A stretch of DNA of 64,000 bases. Origin: Tilletiaria anomala UBC 951 (Eukaryota > Basidiomycota > Exobasidiomycetes > Georgefischeriales > Tilletiariaceae). Location: the NCBI RefSeq assembly GCF_000711695.1, contig NW_013547020.1, positions 1 through 64,000 of the forward strand, given 5' to 3'. The notes under the pieces were generated by a model. The model was not told the origin of the DNA, made no database searches, and saw only the letters and a program-made list of their open reading frames with translations. Made by a program: the position numbers and the translations under genes. Numbering within the stretch: position 1 is the first letter of the stretch; the number at the start of each line of letters is the position of its first letter. Shown here piece by piece: positions 1 through 11,907 of the stretch.

Positions 1-147
1 CTCAAGTTCTTCCGCATCAAGGACTTCAGAGCATTTAGTGCTGCGTCAGTCTATGGATCCACTGCAACATTCACACCCAGTAACATCTTTGACAACAAGG
101 CGGCCTACCCAGAGTTGATCGTTCGAAGGTTCAAGATGGCAGAGTGA
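1..147 (+). CDS. C-terminal end of an unrecognised protein (5' truncated by window)
   Basis: Frame 1 is open from the first base and closes with TGA at 145-147, giving 48 residues that end in RRFKMAE. Nothing in the peptide is diagnostic of a family. It could be the last exon of a host gene whose body lies outside the window, or part of the repeat material that follows. No promoter or start can be seen. The call rests only on the open frame at the window edge and is weak. Confidence 0.25.
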   Translation, partial: LKFFRIKDFRAFSAASVYGSTATFTPSNIFDNKAAYPELIVRRFKMAE

Positions 148-430
148 AAGGCTGTCTCAACTCCAGGCTCGAAACCCCGCAGGAGGAATGTAGACGCTAG
201 TGAAACGATCGAGAGCAAGCGTGCTTAGCCTGTCGTCATCTGGTCGTTGCTCTGCCTCGCACTAAGGGCATGACCTGACTGGCTTACTCCATCGACAGGG
301 CCGGGCAGGACGGCGCAGAGGCGAAAGACTGCAGCTTGGCGGGCCGCCACAAGGACCATGCAGTACATCTGAGGGACCTGCCCGCCTCGGGATCGAGTAC
401 TAGCATGCCAACACGACTGACCTGGCCGGT
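148..430. other. short stretch without a recognisable gene
   Basis: Between the partial frame at the window edge and the retroelement remnant there is no long frame and no clear repeat. It may be 3' untranslated sequence or part of the neighbouring repeat. Confidence 0.3.
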
Positions 431-900
431 TTCCGTGAGTCAGACTGGGTAAGCGGCAAGAACAAGAAGCCTATAACAGGCTTGGTACTCTCCATCCCAT
501 CAGGCGTCATCAGTTGGTCATCGCGGAATCAGTGCGGCAAGGTTGGGTTTCCTCACAGGAGACAGAGCTGAAGGCAGCAAGCGAGGCGAGCCGCGAGGCA
601 GCTTGGCTGCACAAGATTCTTCGGGATCTGCGTACCCCAATGAGCATGGCTATCAAGATCACAACAATTGCGCACTTCACTAGATCCTCGGTATTCCAAC
701 GCATGGAATAAACAAGCAATATGATGTCGAGTGCATTTATGGACAGGAAGCACGCGAGAATGGTACTGTGAACTTCGATGGAGTTAATAGCAACGCCAAC
801 ATTGCCGACTCACTTACCAGGCAATTGCAGAGCAATCAGTTGGAAACACATCGTGCGGTAGCTGGAGTCATCAGCTGCACGACCCGAGCTCTGCTCCCTA
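430..900 (+). mobile_element. Ty1/Copia retrotransposon fossil, RNase H end of the polyprotein
   Basis: The plus strand carries recognisable parts of a Copia-type RNase H domain: the stretch around ISWSS, a region rich in Glu/Ala followed by AAWLHKIL, and near 760-830 the conserved tail with NANIADSLTRQL, which corresponds to the NIADILTKPL signature of Copia elements. The copy is broken and looks old. No integrase or reverse transcriptase was recognised in the window and no flanking LTR was identified. The family call is from motif memory. Confidence 0.6.
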
Positions 901-1740
901 AGATGGGTGACGCGAGAGCAGTGATAGCGTGGATGTGCGAGCCAACAGAACGAGGCATGATAAAGGCACGTCGAATTATTTCGAAGCAGCATAGCCTATA
1001 GAACACCATCAAGAACCATGGATGTCCGAAGGCAAGGAACAAGCTTCAGAGGCTGCACGTGTGAGCCAGCACCTTATGGATATATAAGGAGCCAACATAC
1101 AGCACCCAGAGTTCGTGCACCGTAGGGAGCAACAAGAAGTCAGAACACCCTATCTTGGTCGTAATAAGCCAATCATTCATGGGACACGCCACGTTATTTC
1201 AAATGATCCGATCCGAGACCATCCCCAATTGAAAACCGCCATCGTTGGAATGTTTGCCCCTCGTTAGTAGCATATATACACGCATCGATACAAGTTTCAT
1301 AAACACAACCGCGACAGGCACGAGATCGTGACGATCAGACATGGGAATGTCATTGTGCTACTTGCGTGCAGCCCGGGAATGGCTACTTGCGTGGCCCGCG
1401 GTCCAATGTGATCAAGGACGCTTGTGCTTGCTGGCCCTACTGGGGGCATTGTGTGGCTGAGATGAGTGCTAAGCCGCAACAACTTCCTCAATCGATGGGT
1501 CTTTGACAGTGGGAGGTTGTGTTATTATGTATAATGCCTTGTTCTTCTCTGTGATCATAGCGGCGGCTGTTGTTTGATCACTCAAAGTGGCAGCTTGTCT
1601 TCGCCTTTGCGTTCTCGTCTTCACTGCAGTGTTCGTGGTGGCTGCTGTCTTTGTGCTCCTCATCCTGCTGTTTACCGCTTTCTGAAACAGCTGTGCGCGT
1701 ACGGTCTCTTTTCCTAGTTTCTATTGCAGTTGCAACTGCT
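900..1740. other. non-coding, repeat-like flank
   Basis: No supported gene. A TATATAAGG sequence near 1078-1086 could be a promoter element of a lost LTR, but no matching second copy is visible. Open frames here are short and start from non-ATG codons. Confidence 0.3.
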
Positions 1741-2620
1741 TTTCAAGCTGTAGGTGTTGCTGCTTCTGTGTTTCCGCCTGCGCTTTGGCAAACAAACGTG
1801 CTAGCTTGACCCCTTGAACTTTTGCAGCGGCTCCAGCTAGCTTCTTGCTTCCTCACCTTTGTGCGCCGCCTTGGCTGCGCTCGCCTGCTCCCTCTCCCTT
1901 GCTCGTCTCTCCTCGTCATCTGCTCGAACCTGCTCACGCAATGCAACTGCGTCCGCTTGATCTCTTGCTTCCTCGGCAAGTTGCGCGGGCTTCTGAGCTT
2001 GTTCTTTCCGTTGCTGATCGTCAGCGATTTTCATTCTTGCCTTTTGCGCTGTTTTTTTTTGCGACGCTAGCAAACAATTTCCGGGCGCCATTTCCTGTAC
2101 CGCTTCCTTGTGCTGCCTTGAATGCAAACCTCGGTCGGATAGCAATCGTGCCATAATTGCTCGGCCGGGCAAGGCTCAATAGTGCTGCTGGTTTGCAATC
2201 CTTTCTGGATCATCGCCGGGTTGATCATGTGCACCTCACTGGCGTCGTCGACGACGCCTCTAGAAGGTGCTGTGTGCGCTCCTTCAATGGGTTCATAAGT
2301 TACTTCGCTCGACGCGGCACACTTGTATAGCCCGCAAGCATTTTGAGCATTTTCACCTCCACGCCAGTGTCGGACAGGAAAAAGTGAATGTCGGACGTCC
2401 TGTGCAATGCGATAAGATCCAGGTATTCGCGCAAGCTCTCGATTGTGCCGAGTGCAGCGCTGTGGATTTGACACCAATTGCCCTCGGGTGCCGATGGAAA
2501 CTGCACGATACGAGAAGAGGCAGGCGTTACAGCGACTTTTTCGAGCTTCGAAGCTCTCCTTTTAGCAACTTCGGGGGTATACGGGTGGTTCACGGCGTCG
2601 TATAGGTCCAACTATTCGCT
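1740..2620 (-). pseudogene. decayed pogo/Fot-like DDE transposase tail (tentative)
   Basis: Reading the minus strand from 2611 downwards, several overlapping frames each keep protein-like sequence. The first has a Thr/Pro/Arg-rich segment with TPEVAKRRASKLEKV. The last, at 2172-1837, has a highly charged tail that begins KKTAQKARMKIADDQQ and continues with Ala/Glu/Arg repeats. This order resembles the C-terminal third of fungal pogo/Fot1-type transposases, which end in a long basic and acidic helical tail. The frames do not connect without shifts, so the copy is degenerate. No terminal inverted repeats or DDE core were found, and the family call could be wrong. Confidence 0.35.
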
Positions 2621-4093
2621 TTTTCTTCCAGCAACTTCTCGAGGTTCACCATGCCACATTCCTCTTCCACTTGCCTAAAGTCGGCCTGCGTTGTCGAATC
2701 TTCAAATCGCGCTCGGCAATATATGGTTTGTTGCTATTGCCTTGAGTCGGATTCAGGAAAAGCGGTTTGTCGCTGCCTATACTTGCATCTTCTACATCGG
2801 CTCTCGATTCAGGTCCTGTTTCATTCTCCGACTGTGGGAAACAGTGCGCAGCATGGATGATGCAAGCGTTTGATGCTTGTTTTAACGACGGTGGAATTCC
2901 GGACTTTTTCTTACACGCAAATGAGGGGAAGTTAGGGCATCTGCGGCATTGTATGTGTCATTGCTGGCGGGGATGGGTCAACAAGGATTTTGATCGCTTC
3001 ATCTGCGGAAGCTCTGGTGGGCACGCCATCATGGATCGTCGGACTATCCATGGCGGATTGAGTTCAACCTTTGCAGTACTGAGAAAGAGATACTGAAGAG
3101 TAAGAGGATCAGGAGTATGGCAACGAGAGAAGATGAGGGAAGATGAGAGAAGAGAAGAATGAGATACCCTCAATTTGGACCATCTCAGATACCGTGTGGG
3201 CTGGGACAGCTTGGGCTTTGACTGATCTTACAACATCCTCTAGCCAAAAAAACCTTGCCGACTCTCGGTCGCGGGTCGCCCACTACAAACGGAGTAAAAC
3301 GTCATTTCAGGGGACTTTCCACCAGATGCATTTCGAGACATCTGGGTTCACCCGGGCCATGTACATGACAGTCTAGATTGTACAGACATCTTTGTCGAGA
3401 GCCTGTGAGGGCCTAGACAGGTCTAGACAAGTAGATAGCAGGGCTGGACTTTTGAAGTTTGGGCGTCTCATTTGTCTGCAGGTGTCTGGCGAATGAAACC
3501 TCCCAGGGTCACACTTTATCCCAGTCATTCTGTCAACATCTTGAAAAGGGACAATTTCCGTAAAACTCCTTACCCAGCGGGGCATTTATAGAGAGTTATC
3601 ATTTTTCTTTCGAGAGCCTCAGCGTAACCTGCAACTTGTTTCGTACATTGGCAGTTTCGACGAGTCAGGTTCAATTTTTTCGCTCCTACAACCGCTTCCC
3701 CAACTCCATCACTAACCCTTATTATAGCATTGAAGCAAATCCCCTTGAAACCCATGCATTAATCCCCGAATCCGCCAGAAGAGACTGCAATTGAGTTCTA
3801 TAGCTCATGCGGGGCCTGAGTGGCCTGTGATGACATCATCATGCGCCACTGCGCCTCAAGGCTCAAGGCGGTCAATCAAGCTCTCATCAACAGCTGTTCC
3901 TACTCGATACTCACATACTCCAGGCGTACCTACTTTGATCATATTCAACACCTCTGAATCTTCAATCGGACAATAGATTACATTCGCCCTTCTGTGAGGT
4001 CTTGGTCTGGGGCCGTCTTGCTTCGTCAGCAAATACTGCATTTATTGCCTAGAAGGCTCTCGTCGCAAGACTCGCTTTGACTCCGAATCCGCC
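2621..4093. other. intergenic sequence upstream of the anoctamin gene
   Basis: No supported gene. Short frames on both strands have no recognisable motif. The left part may still belong to the transposon-derived region; the last few hundred bases should hold the promoter of the gene starting at 4094. Confidence 0.4.
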
Positions 4094-6611
4094 ATGCCGA
4101 GCGAACAGGCAGCTCCTAACCTCGACCAACCGCCTCTAGTGATCATATTTCAGGCAATTCCGAAGACATTAAGTCGATCGAAATCTTATACCTCTTCGGA
4201 TGAGCGCCATTCGATCGCTCAAGAATATGAGCGTCTGTTACAAGCACTGCGCAAGGCGGGCCTGCATGTCACGACTCGAGAAGGTACTGCTGGCTCTGGC
4301 AATGTGCTCATCTTCGTCAGGGCTAGCATGCAGGCGCTATACACGGCGGCTGCAAGAGAACGGTGAGCAGCGACGAAAATGAAGTTCAGTACATCGAACT
4401 CTGAACGCAGCGACGCGCATTCCCGGTCCCCCCATTGGCAGTATGAGTGATTATCTGCACGGCGTGCGATCTAGCTCACAAACGCCAGTCAGCTTCTCAA
4501 GAACGTCATCGCTTTCAACCGATCCTTTCGCATCAATCCCATCGCCGACATCTGCCGACGTCTTACGCTTTACGCACAGCTTGGTGACGACACCCCCCTG
4601 CCACGATAGCAACAAGGCTTGGCATACTATCTCTGGGGCCAACATACAGATCAAATGCAGCACATTCCCTCACGTGGTCGACATTGTTCCACTCCATGAA
4701 GTCCAGTACAACAAACAGTGGCTCAAGCAGTGGACCGCGCCGTCGTCAGCATTTACTATTGGAGCTTACGACCTCGACTCGGTCAGATGTCACTTTGGCG
4801 AGCAGATTGCATTCTACTTTGGCTTTCTGGTCTTTTATTTCAACTCATTGCTTCCTATGGCAGTGTGGGGCTTCCTTTTCTGGGCTGCTCGCCGGCCATA
4901 CGACCCAATTTACTCCCTTGGACTTGTCGCGTGGGCATGCGTCTTTGTAGAGGCGTGGAGGTTGCGTGAGAGGAAGCTAGCGGTCCGATGGGGATGCTCC
5001 GGAGTCTCGCACGCCGAGGCCCGACGTCCCGAATTCAAGCCTCGCTGCATCCGTAAGGATCCCGTCACAGGCGAGGAGCTAGAGTTATTTGAATGGTGGA
5101 GGAAGGAGGCTCGTATGGCTCTGGCACTGCCCGTCATGCTCATCTTTGCGGCTCTGCTAGGAGCAGTCATGACTCTGATGTTTATCATCGAAGTCTTCGT
5201 GTCAAAGATGTATACTGGACCGGGGAGAACTCTGGTCCCGCTTGTACCCACCGCCATGTTCACCACTGCGGTGCCGTCTATTATGGCAGCTTGGCAGGCA
5301 ACGGCAAGTGCCCTCACGAACTTCGAAAACCATCGTACCGATCGGACGCACCAAAGCTCGCTCACGCTCAAAATGTTTACGCTTCAAGCATTTGTCGCGT
5401 ACGGTGCGCTCACGCTTAGTGCTTTTGTGTACGTCCCCTTCGGCCAGAAGGTGATGGATACGCTTATGGCACGAGGCTTCCTCTCTGAGCACGTCAGTTT
5501 AGCAGTTCAAAAAGGCTATCTCAAATATGACCCTGACGGAAGGGTCCATTTTGACATCAATCCGAATCGAATGCATCTCCAACTCTTCGCCGCCAGTGTC
5601 ACCAGCCAAGCAATTAACGCTTTCACCGAACTCTTCTTTCCGATTCTACTGAGAGCTGTCAAGAGCTGGAGATCGGAAAGAGCAGCCGCGAGGCAAAGAA
5701 GCGGAGAGAAAAATGCGGGTGGTACTGGCGCACACCGAGACCCTTTCGTGACGAGGGCACTGGAGGAAATATCGTTGCCTAGCTACGATATATTTGGCGA
5801 CTACGCCGAGATGGCGACGCAGGTAGGTCCTGGCCATCGAAAGAGCCAAAAGCTTGATCATGCCTGACCTGCCTTTCCACTTCAGTTTGGTTTTATCACC
5901 TTGTGGTCGGCCGTCTGGCCCATGTCGCCAGTCATTGGCTTTGTGAACAACTTTTTCGAAATCCGCTCTGACGCTGCCAAGATATGCATGAACGCCAGAA
6001 GACCAGTGCCGGTACGAGTTGAAAGTGTCGGGCCTTGGATTGAAGTCCTGGTACGTACCGGTGAGGTCATATGGAAGAACGCTTGCAGAACTAAATTCAA
6101 TAATGCACGTATTTAGGGATTCATCTCATGGCTGGCAGCCCTTGTGAATGCTGCACTTCTCTATCTCTTCGGGCGCGCGCCGTACGCCAACACTGCTGGG
6201 CATTCGGCCTACGCCACAGTCTTGCGCCAGTACGGCCCAGGAGTCAACGTGGTTAACGCGACACAAACCAGCCAGTCCAGTGCCTCGCTCAGCGAGCAGC
6301 TACCCATCGATATGAAAGGCTCAGCGAACGAAAGCGCACTTTTGGTGGCGCTGCTCATTGCGATTGCTTCCGAGCATGGCTATGCAATCTTCCGCGCTGC
6401 TGCGCGTCATGTTTTGGTTCGAGCCGTCTGGCGTGGAAGCACGGAAGCAGAGGTTCTAATGCAGAGAGAGTGGCAGAGCAGGCGGGCGTTGCTGAAAATG
6501 CATGAGAAAGCGCCGGATGAGGACCAAGCGGCAATTGTTGATTCCCTCTCAGCATTTTGGAAAGAGGACGGCGTAAGCAAGGAATGGATTGAGAACACCA
6601 AGACGGACTGA
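4094..6611 (+). CDS. anoctamin/TMEM16-family membrane protein, Ist2-like
   Basis: Model: exons 4094-4362, 4442-5822, 5886-6050 and 6117-6611, giving 769 residues. All three introns have GT-AG ends and keep frame. The first join restores the family-typical DYLHGVR motif. The protein has many hydrophobic segments. Exon 3 encodes NNFFEIRSDAAK, which keeps the Glu and Asp of the TMEM16 calcium site in TM7. A Glu in INAFTELFFP and an EH pair in IASEHGY fit neighbouring calcium-site helices. Fungal relatives are ER membrane proteins: Ist2 tethers ER to plasma membrane, and the Aspergillus and Nectria proteins are calcium-gated lipid scramblases. Whether this one scrambles lipids or mainly tethers is not shown. 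It is convergent with the next gene, with only 32 bp between the stops. Confidence 0.9.
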
Positions 6612-6643
6612 ATTTTAGTGACACCGCCAACGGCCGGCGCTTC

Positions 6644-7583
6644 TCATAGCTTCGATTTGTAAAAGTTGAGCCAGTCTACATATCTGTTTCCTTTACTTTG
6701 CCTAAAGGCAAGTATTCCATGCATTGCCTCTTCACTAGGCGCCATCATTTCCAGGAATGCATCTTTGACAGTTTTCTCAGCCTGCCCCGCAGCTGTATCG
6801 TGTGGAGACAGGAGACTGAGCCCCGGCTGAGCCTGTGTGCGAACAAGTGCTTTGGATCGTTGCAACGCCTTAGGACCGCCTCGTTTTAGCATCTGGGTGA
6901 TTTGTACCAGCTGGGATTCACCATCTTGCGCTGAGTCGAACACGCAACTGACTATGTGGCGCGAATACAGTTCTTTCGCGGAGATTGGCCTGGCTGTCAA
7001 CATGGCGTCGCGAGCTAGCTGCGGGCCCCATTCGCGAATGATGGTGGGGGAAATTAGAGCTGGTACAAGGCCCCGAGTCACCTCTGTAAGCTGGAATGTC
7101 GCGGCGGAAGAAGCCAGGCGGATGTCTGCGGAGAAGAAGATACCACACCCGCCGCCATAGACATTGCCGTGTGCGATTGCGATCACTGAAGGAATACAAG
7201 TTGAAATGTAGTCACAGTATCAGCTTGGGGAAAGAGCACCCTTCTACCCATACATACAGGAACATACATGGCTTCGGAAAGGACTCCAAGGCTTCAAAGA
7301 AAGACCGTCCGGCGATGTAGAGCTGTTCGTTACCACCTGCGAGGCTGGATCCGGTAGTGCTGAGGTCCATGCCCGTGCAAAAGTACTTCCCTTTTGCCTG
7401 TAGGATGACATAATGGATCAGATTATCCTTGCTGGCACGATCCAGATAGGAAAGAAATTCGTTCTGAAGCTCTGGCGTGAGTGCATTCCCGCGAGCCGGT
7501 CGATTAAGCGTAATGGTGGCTGCTGGGTGCTCCACGTGGAACAATATCGGTGCGGTATCGTCTGGGCTGGCTGCGGGGGTCAT
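6644..7583 (-). CDS. peroxisomal enoyl-CoA hydratase/isomerase family protein
   Basis: Model on the minus strand: exons 7583-7268 and 7185-6644, 285 residues. The join gives FPKPLIAIAHGNVYGGG, the crotonase-fold oxyanion-hole region. Upstream lies KYFCTGMDLS, the first CoA-binding/oxyanion segment. The ATG at 7583 (MTPAASPDD) is preferred because the longer frame above it begins with TTG. The protein ends NFYKSKL, and the final SKL is a textbook type 1 peroxisomal targeting signal. The likely role is in peroxisomal beta-oxidation, as hydratase or delta3,delta2-isomerase; the catalytic acid that would separate these was not assigned. It shares an 817-bp divergent promoter region with the MFS transporter. 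Confidence 0.88.
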
Positions 7584-8400
7584 GGCTGCAGAAAGCGAGC
7601 AAGCTGCGAAAGCGCCGCCATTCCAGATTCCGACAGATATAAGCAGGTCAAGCAAGTAGCAGGCTTGCAGTGCTGACCGTGATCAATAGAGCCTCAAATT
7701 GAGCATGGTATGGTCAAAGAGGGTGAGAGTCCTTCCCGTAACCCCATGTTGCGAATTGCAACTTGCCTGTACCACGAATATACGGTACCCTGTGGGTGTG
7801 ACATCGTGTGGTACATAATACATATGTAGGTAGGTATATGAACGCCGGCACTGCGCAAGCAGCCGAATTGCCGGGTGCGGAGTTGTCTTCAGCACTAGCA
7901 GGCACCAGTTGCCCAGGCCCTGACGAGAATGGGTCGGAAGCCAGTTCTATATTGTAGGTCATATGGATAGAACAACAATCTACTTGGGCGGAATCCGGAT
8001 ACCTTGTATTACATAAGCATTGTGTTTTTTTTGTCCGTGTTGCTCCCTCTGCTTGGCACTCTGGATGGGCGCCAGCTCGCCGAGTCATCCTCCCACATTC
8101 ACCTCTTCCAGCTTCCCCCAACCATTCGTTGTTTGTCCTATTCGCTTCATCCATATCTCCGTTCGCATTTGGTCGAAAGATGTTCCGCATCGGATTCCTA
8201 ATGCCAATTTCCGACCTTTATATTAGATAGCAAAAGAGTCAGCTGGTCAGCTTGCTATTTTGCATTGAAAGGATCAGTACACGAGATTCGTATCCCTCAT
8301 CCGCACTCAGCCTCGCCAAGAAAGTGTTGAGTACAGATACAGATATAGATACAGATACAGAGACAAAGCCATCCCCTTTTCCTCCACCGTCCCAACGTCA
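7584..8400. promoter_or_regulatory. divergent promoter region with a GATACA repeat
   Basis: This non-coding gap separates the divergently read enoyl-CoA hydratase and MFS transporter genes and should hold both promoters. Near 8330-8370 there is a run of imperfect GATACA units just before the transporter ATG, probably in its 5' leader. No further element was recognised. Confidence 0.5.
8330..8370. repeat. imperfect (GATACA)n microsatellite
   Basis: Repeated ACAGAT/ATAGAT units lie 30-70 bp upstream of the MFS start codon, so they are probably transcribed in the leader. Confidence 0.7.
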
Positions 8401-10184
8401 ATGGCGAGCGACAGAAGGAGCTCAACAGAGGACGTAGCCGTCTGCGATGGCCTCTGTAGAAGCGAGGCTGTGCCTGTCGAAATGGCCGAACGTACCCTCA
8501 GCGAAAAACACACATCTCTTGCTTCAGCATCAACTTCTTTTTCAGTAGAGGATGGCGAGGGAGATCATACTGCGAAGGCGAGAGCCTGCTGCAGTCGAAC
8601 CCTTGTACGCAAAATCGATCTGCTGCTCATGCCGCCAATGATCCTCCTTTTTGGACTAGCATACGCTGATAAAGCCGTCCTTGGCTCCGCAGCTGTGGCG
8701 GGCATCCTTGAAGCCCTTCAGCTATCAGTGACTACCATCAACTCGAATGGAAAGCAGGTCACTGATCTCACCCGCTATTCCACGGCAACTGCTTTGTTTT
8801 ACGCAGGCTACGCCGTGTCCGTACTTCCCGCGGCACTCGTCGCGACTCGTGTGCCTAATATTATCCACTTTCTCTCTGCCATGATTATCCTATGGGGCGT
8901 CGTCACCATCTTAACACCCACGATTCACCACTGGCAGGTTCTATGTGCGCAGCGCTTCTTTCTGGGGTGAGTGATCATCTTGATGTTCTCTGCTTTTACC
9001 GGGTTTCTACATCAAAGTTCCGACCATGCCGCCTGTCTCACCGCTGTCTTTAAATAGAATGATTGAAGCAACCGTCTCGCCTGGCTTTGTGGTAATCACA
9101 AGGGCATGGTACAAACGGAGAGAGCATGCATCAAGACTTGGAATTTGGTATTCAAGCACCGGGCTGTTCAGCATCTTCGCTGGCGTCTTCAATTACGCCA
9201 TAGCTTCCATCCGTGGTTCCATTGCGCCATGGAAGCTACTTTACCTCGTCGCCGGTGCCTTTACCATCGTTTTTGGTCTCCTCTTCCTCCTTCTCGTCCC
9301 TAAAGATCCATCCTCGCCCCCAATCTTCTGCATTCGCGCTTACAACATTTTCACACCTAGACAACGGATCGAATTCCAGAACAGGCTTGGAGAGGACGAT
9401 CTTGGCCTGCTTAGCAATTCGTCAGCTGACTCAAATTGGACCGAAGTCAAGGAATGCTTTCTGGACATGAAAATGTATATGTTTGCGCTCATTGCGTTCT
9501 CTATCTACTTAGTAAGCACTCGCACCTCGTTCGGCGGGATGCTCGGCTGCTCTAACACTCATGCGCTCGTTACCGCAGACCAATGGCGCAGTGACTGCGT
9601 TTGGAACCCAGATCTTGCGGAATTTACACTACACGGGTGCACAAGCCATTGCGCTTCAAGCTCCTGGTGGCTTCACCACCGCTCTCTCCATCTACATCAC
9701 CGGCTACATCTCCTTGAAGGTTCCCAACTCTCGCATCATCTTGCTTTGTCTCTCTTGTCTGCCCGTCATGGCAGGTGCCTTGATGATCTGGCTTGGAAAT
9801 TGGAAGGACAGAGGCGTCATCTTCGCAGGTCTCTGGATGCTCCCCATATTTGGTGCAAGCTTTGTGCAATTGCTATCATTAGCTACAGCGAACGTAAAAG
9901 GCAACATCAAACCTTCCATCGCCGCTGGTATCATCTTCGTGGCGTACAGTCTCTCAAACGTGTCTGCACCATACACATTCAAAGGTTCCGAACTGGCCCA
10001 GAAATATCGGACGACTTGGCAAGTCATCATCGGGGCGATGTGCGCATCCATATTCTTTTCCGTCCTGTTGGGTCTAAATATGGCCTACGCGAACAAACGC
10101 AAAGCGCAGGTGGAAGCGGATGGAGACGGGGGCGTTGTCAATGCCACAGACATGAAGGATCCAACGTTCAGGTATGTATTCTGA
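8401..10184 (+). CDS. MFS transporter, Dal5/allantoate permease (anion:cation symporter) type
   Basis: Model: exons 8401-8966, 9058-9511 and 9579-10184, 541 residues. The first join gives RFFLGMIEATVSPGF, a signature of fungal allantoate permease-like carriers, and the second keeps frame into TNGAVTAFGTQIL. The layout fits twelve membrane helices: a cytosolic N-terminus of about 70 residues, six helices, a charged central loop near PRQRIEFQ, and six more. The C-terminus MKDPTFRYVF matches the usual short tail of this group. Members import organic anions such as allantoate, ureidosuccinate, nicotinate or small peptides at the plasma membrane. The substrate cannot be read from the sequence. It is convergent with the BAR-SH3 gene, 124 bp stop to stop. 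Confidence 0.88.
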
Positions 10185-10308
10185 CGAGAGTAAAGCAAAT
10201 ACATGCCCCTTGATGGCCTAATTTCCCGCATTCAAGGATCACGAACATAGTTTCTGGAGAAGTGGGTAGTATAACATCAGTTACAGGCATCATACTCAGT
10301 ATCGATTC

Positions 10309-11907
10309 TCATAGCGAGACATCATATACTTGCCCTGGGAAGATTCCTTGGACACCATTAACGATCCCCGTCCACCAGTCTTCGGTGCTTGTCGTTTTCT
10401 GCACGACTTGGATTCGGTCACCTGCACTAAAGCTGAGATCACCAGCCGCCTGAGAAGGCAATGCGTAGAACAGCCGTAAGAAGTAAATCATTACCTTGAT
10501 AGCGCGTGCTTCTCATGGCTTACTTGGGCTGTGTAGTCGTAAAGAGCGATGACGTATTGCTTTTGTGGCTGTAACCCAGGCTTTTTCCCTGCTGGCGGCG
10601 GGGGCGGCGGTGGCTTGCTAGCAGCGGCATTCGGTGCGCCGCTTCCTCCTGCACGGGATGGTGCATTCGCTGCAAGACCGCCAGGAGCACAAGATGTGGA
10701 ACCGATGGATCCGGAACGATTGGCCCCAAGGATGCGGGCTATCCTCACAGTTGCGGTGGATGCTTTCAGTAAACTAGCTACTTTGCGAGGAAGGGTAAGT
10801 CACAACTATCTCACCACTTGATTGCGCCGGTCGCCGAATGCACAACGCCTCGAGCTGCTCTGCTGTATCCGCAAGCCGCTGTGCATAGGTGTCTTCAATC
10901 GTGCGTGGGTCGACTGTGAGGTCATAACGACCGGAAGCAAAGGTTTGGAACTTCTCCAGCGTGAGGTAGAACACGTTCAGCCTGACGAAGTTGAGAGTAG
11001 AGCATTTTATTGTCAGACTAGCCGCGGAAGACACGATCGATGCGAACAGCACACCACTCACTGCATGTAGTACAAGCTGTGGAAGAGCGGAGTCATAAAG
11101 GAGGCAACGAGCTCGAAAAAGTTTGGCAGTTCCTCTTTGAAAGCATTGTTGAAGTATTCATAATCCGCAGCGGCCGTCTCGTAGCCCTGCTCCAATTTGA
11201 ATAGGTTTTGCTCGTCTTTGAGACTCTTTTCCTTCTTGTCCTTCACCTTAGAGAAAGCGTTATTGTGCCGATCATAATCAATGAGCTTATTTTAATGGAA
11301 AAATTGTGTTAGCGACTCTCTCTGTTGCAGCGAATAGACATGTGAAGCCCACTTTATGATCACGCTTCGTGATATTCTTCCGGATACTTTTAATGACGGC
11401 GTTGAAGTCCTTGATTGGCGCTATGATCCGATTTTCAATCAAGTCAATTTCAGGGGTGAGCGCCTCACGGAGTTCCTCCATCATGATATCGTAGGCGGGC
11501 AGACTCTGGATTGTGGTCGCTGCCTGGGGATGATTGCCGATGAAGTCGGCTTCAGATCCAGACGGGGAGAAGAGGTTGGCGAAGGCAGATCCGAAAGCAG
11601 CGCCCGAGAGGAGCATATCTGCGAACAAAATGAGACAGGGCAGTCGTACCGCGGTGAGCTAGGTCCGATCCTTCCGGAAGACAGAAAGGCCTGAACAGAG
11701 GTGGGATCTGTGAGGGCTGTCTCGCTCACTTTGCACGGATTGCTTGTAGGACTGAGCATCTTTCTGCAGCCTCTCTCCACTCTTTTCGACAGTTGTGAAC
11801 TTGCGGTTGAGCTCATCGAATGCGGCGTCACTGGATTTGGTCGTCATGCCCACCTTAGAGGTGAGCAGGTGCGGCGTGCGCGCCATCGCCTTTGCGATGC
11901 CCTTCAT
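10309..11907 (-). CDS. BAR-SH3 amphiphysin-like protein (Rvs167/Hob1 type)
   Basis: Model on the minus strand: exons 11907-11730, 11618-11353, 11285-11062, 10981-10815, 10762-10524 and 10449-10309, 404 residues. All joins are GT-AG and in frame. Residues 1 to about 270 form an N-BAR domain beginning MKGIAKAMARTPHL, with SIRKNITKRDHK and FHSLYYMQLNVFYL as family landmarks. A Gly/Pro/Ala linker with a run of seven prolines follows. Residues from about 345 form an SH3 domain with ALYDYTAQ, AGDLSF, DWWTG and GIFPGQVY. The family binds curved membrane and actin regulators during endocytic vesicle scission, normally as an Rvs161-Rvs167 dimer. The ATG at 11907 is chosen because the upstream frame starts with GTG and family N-termini begin at this Met. 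Confidence 0.92.
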
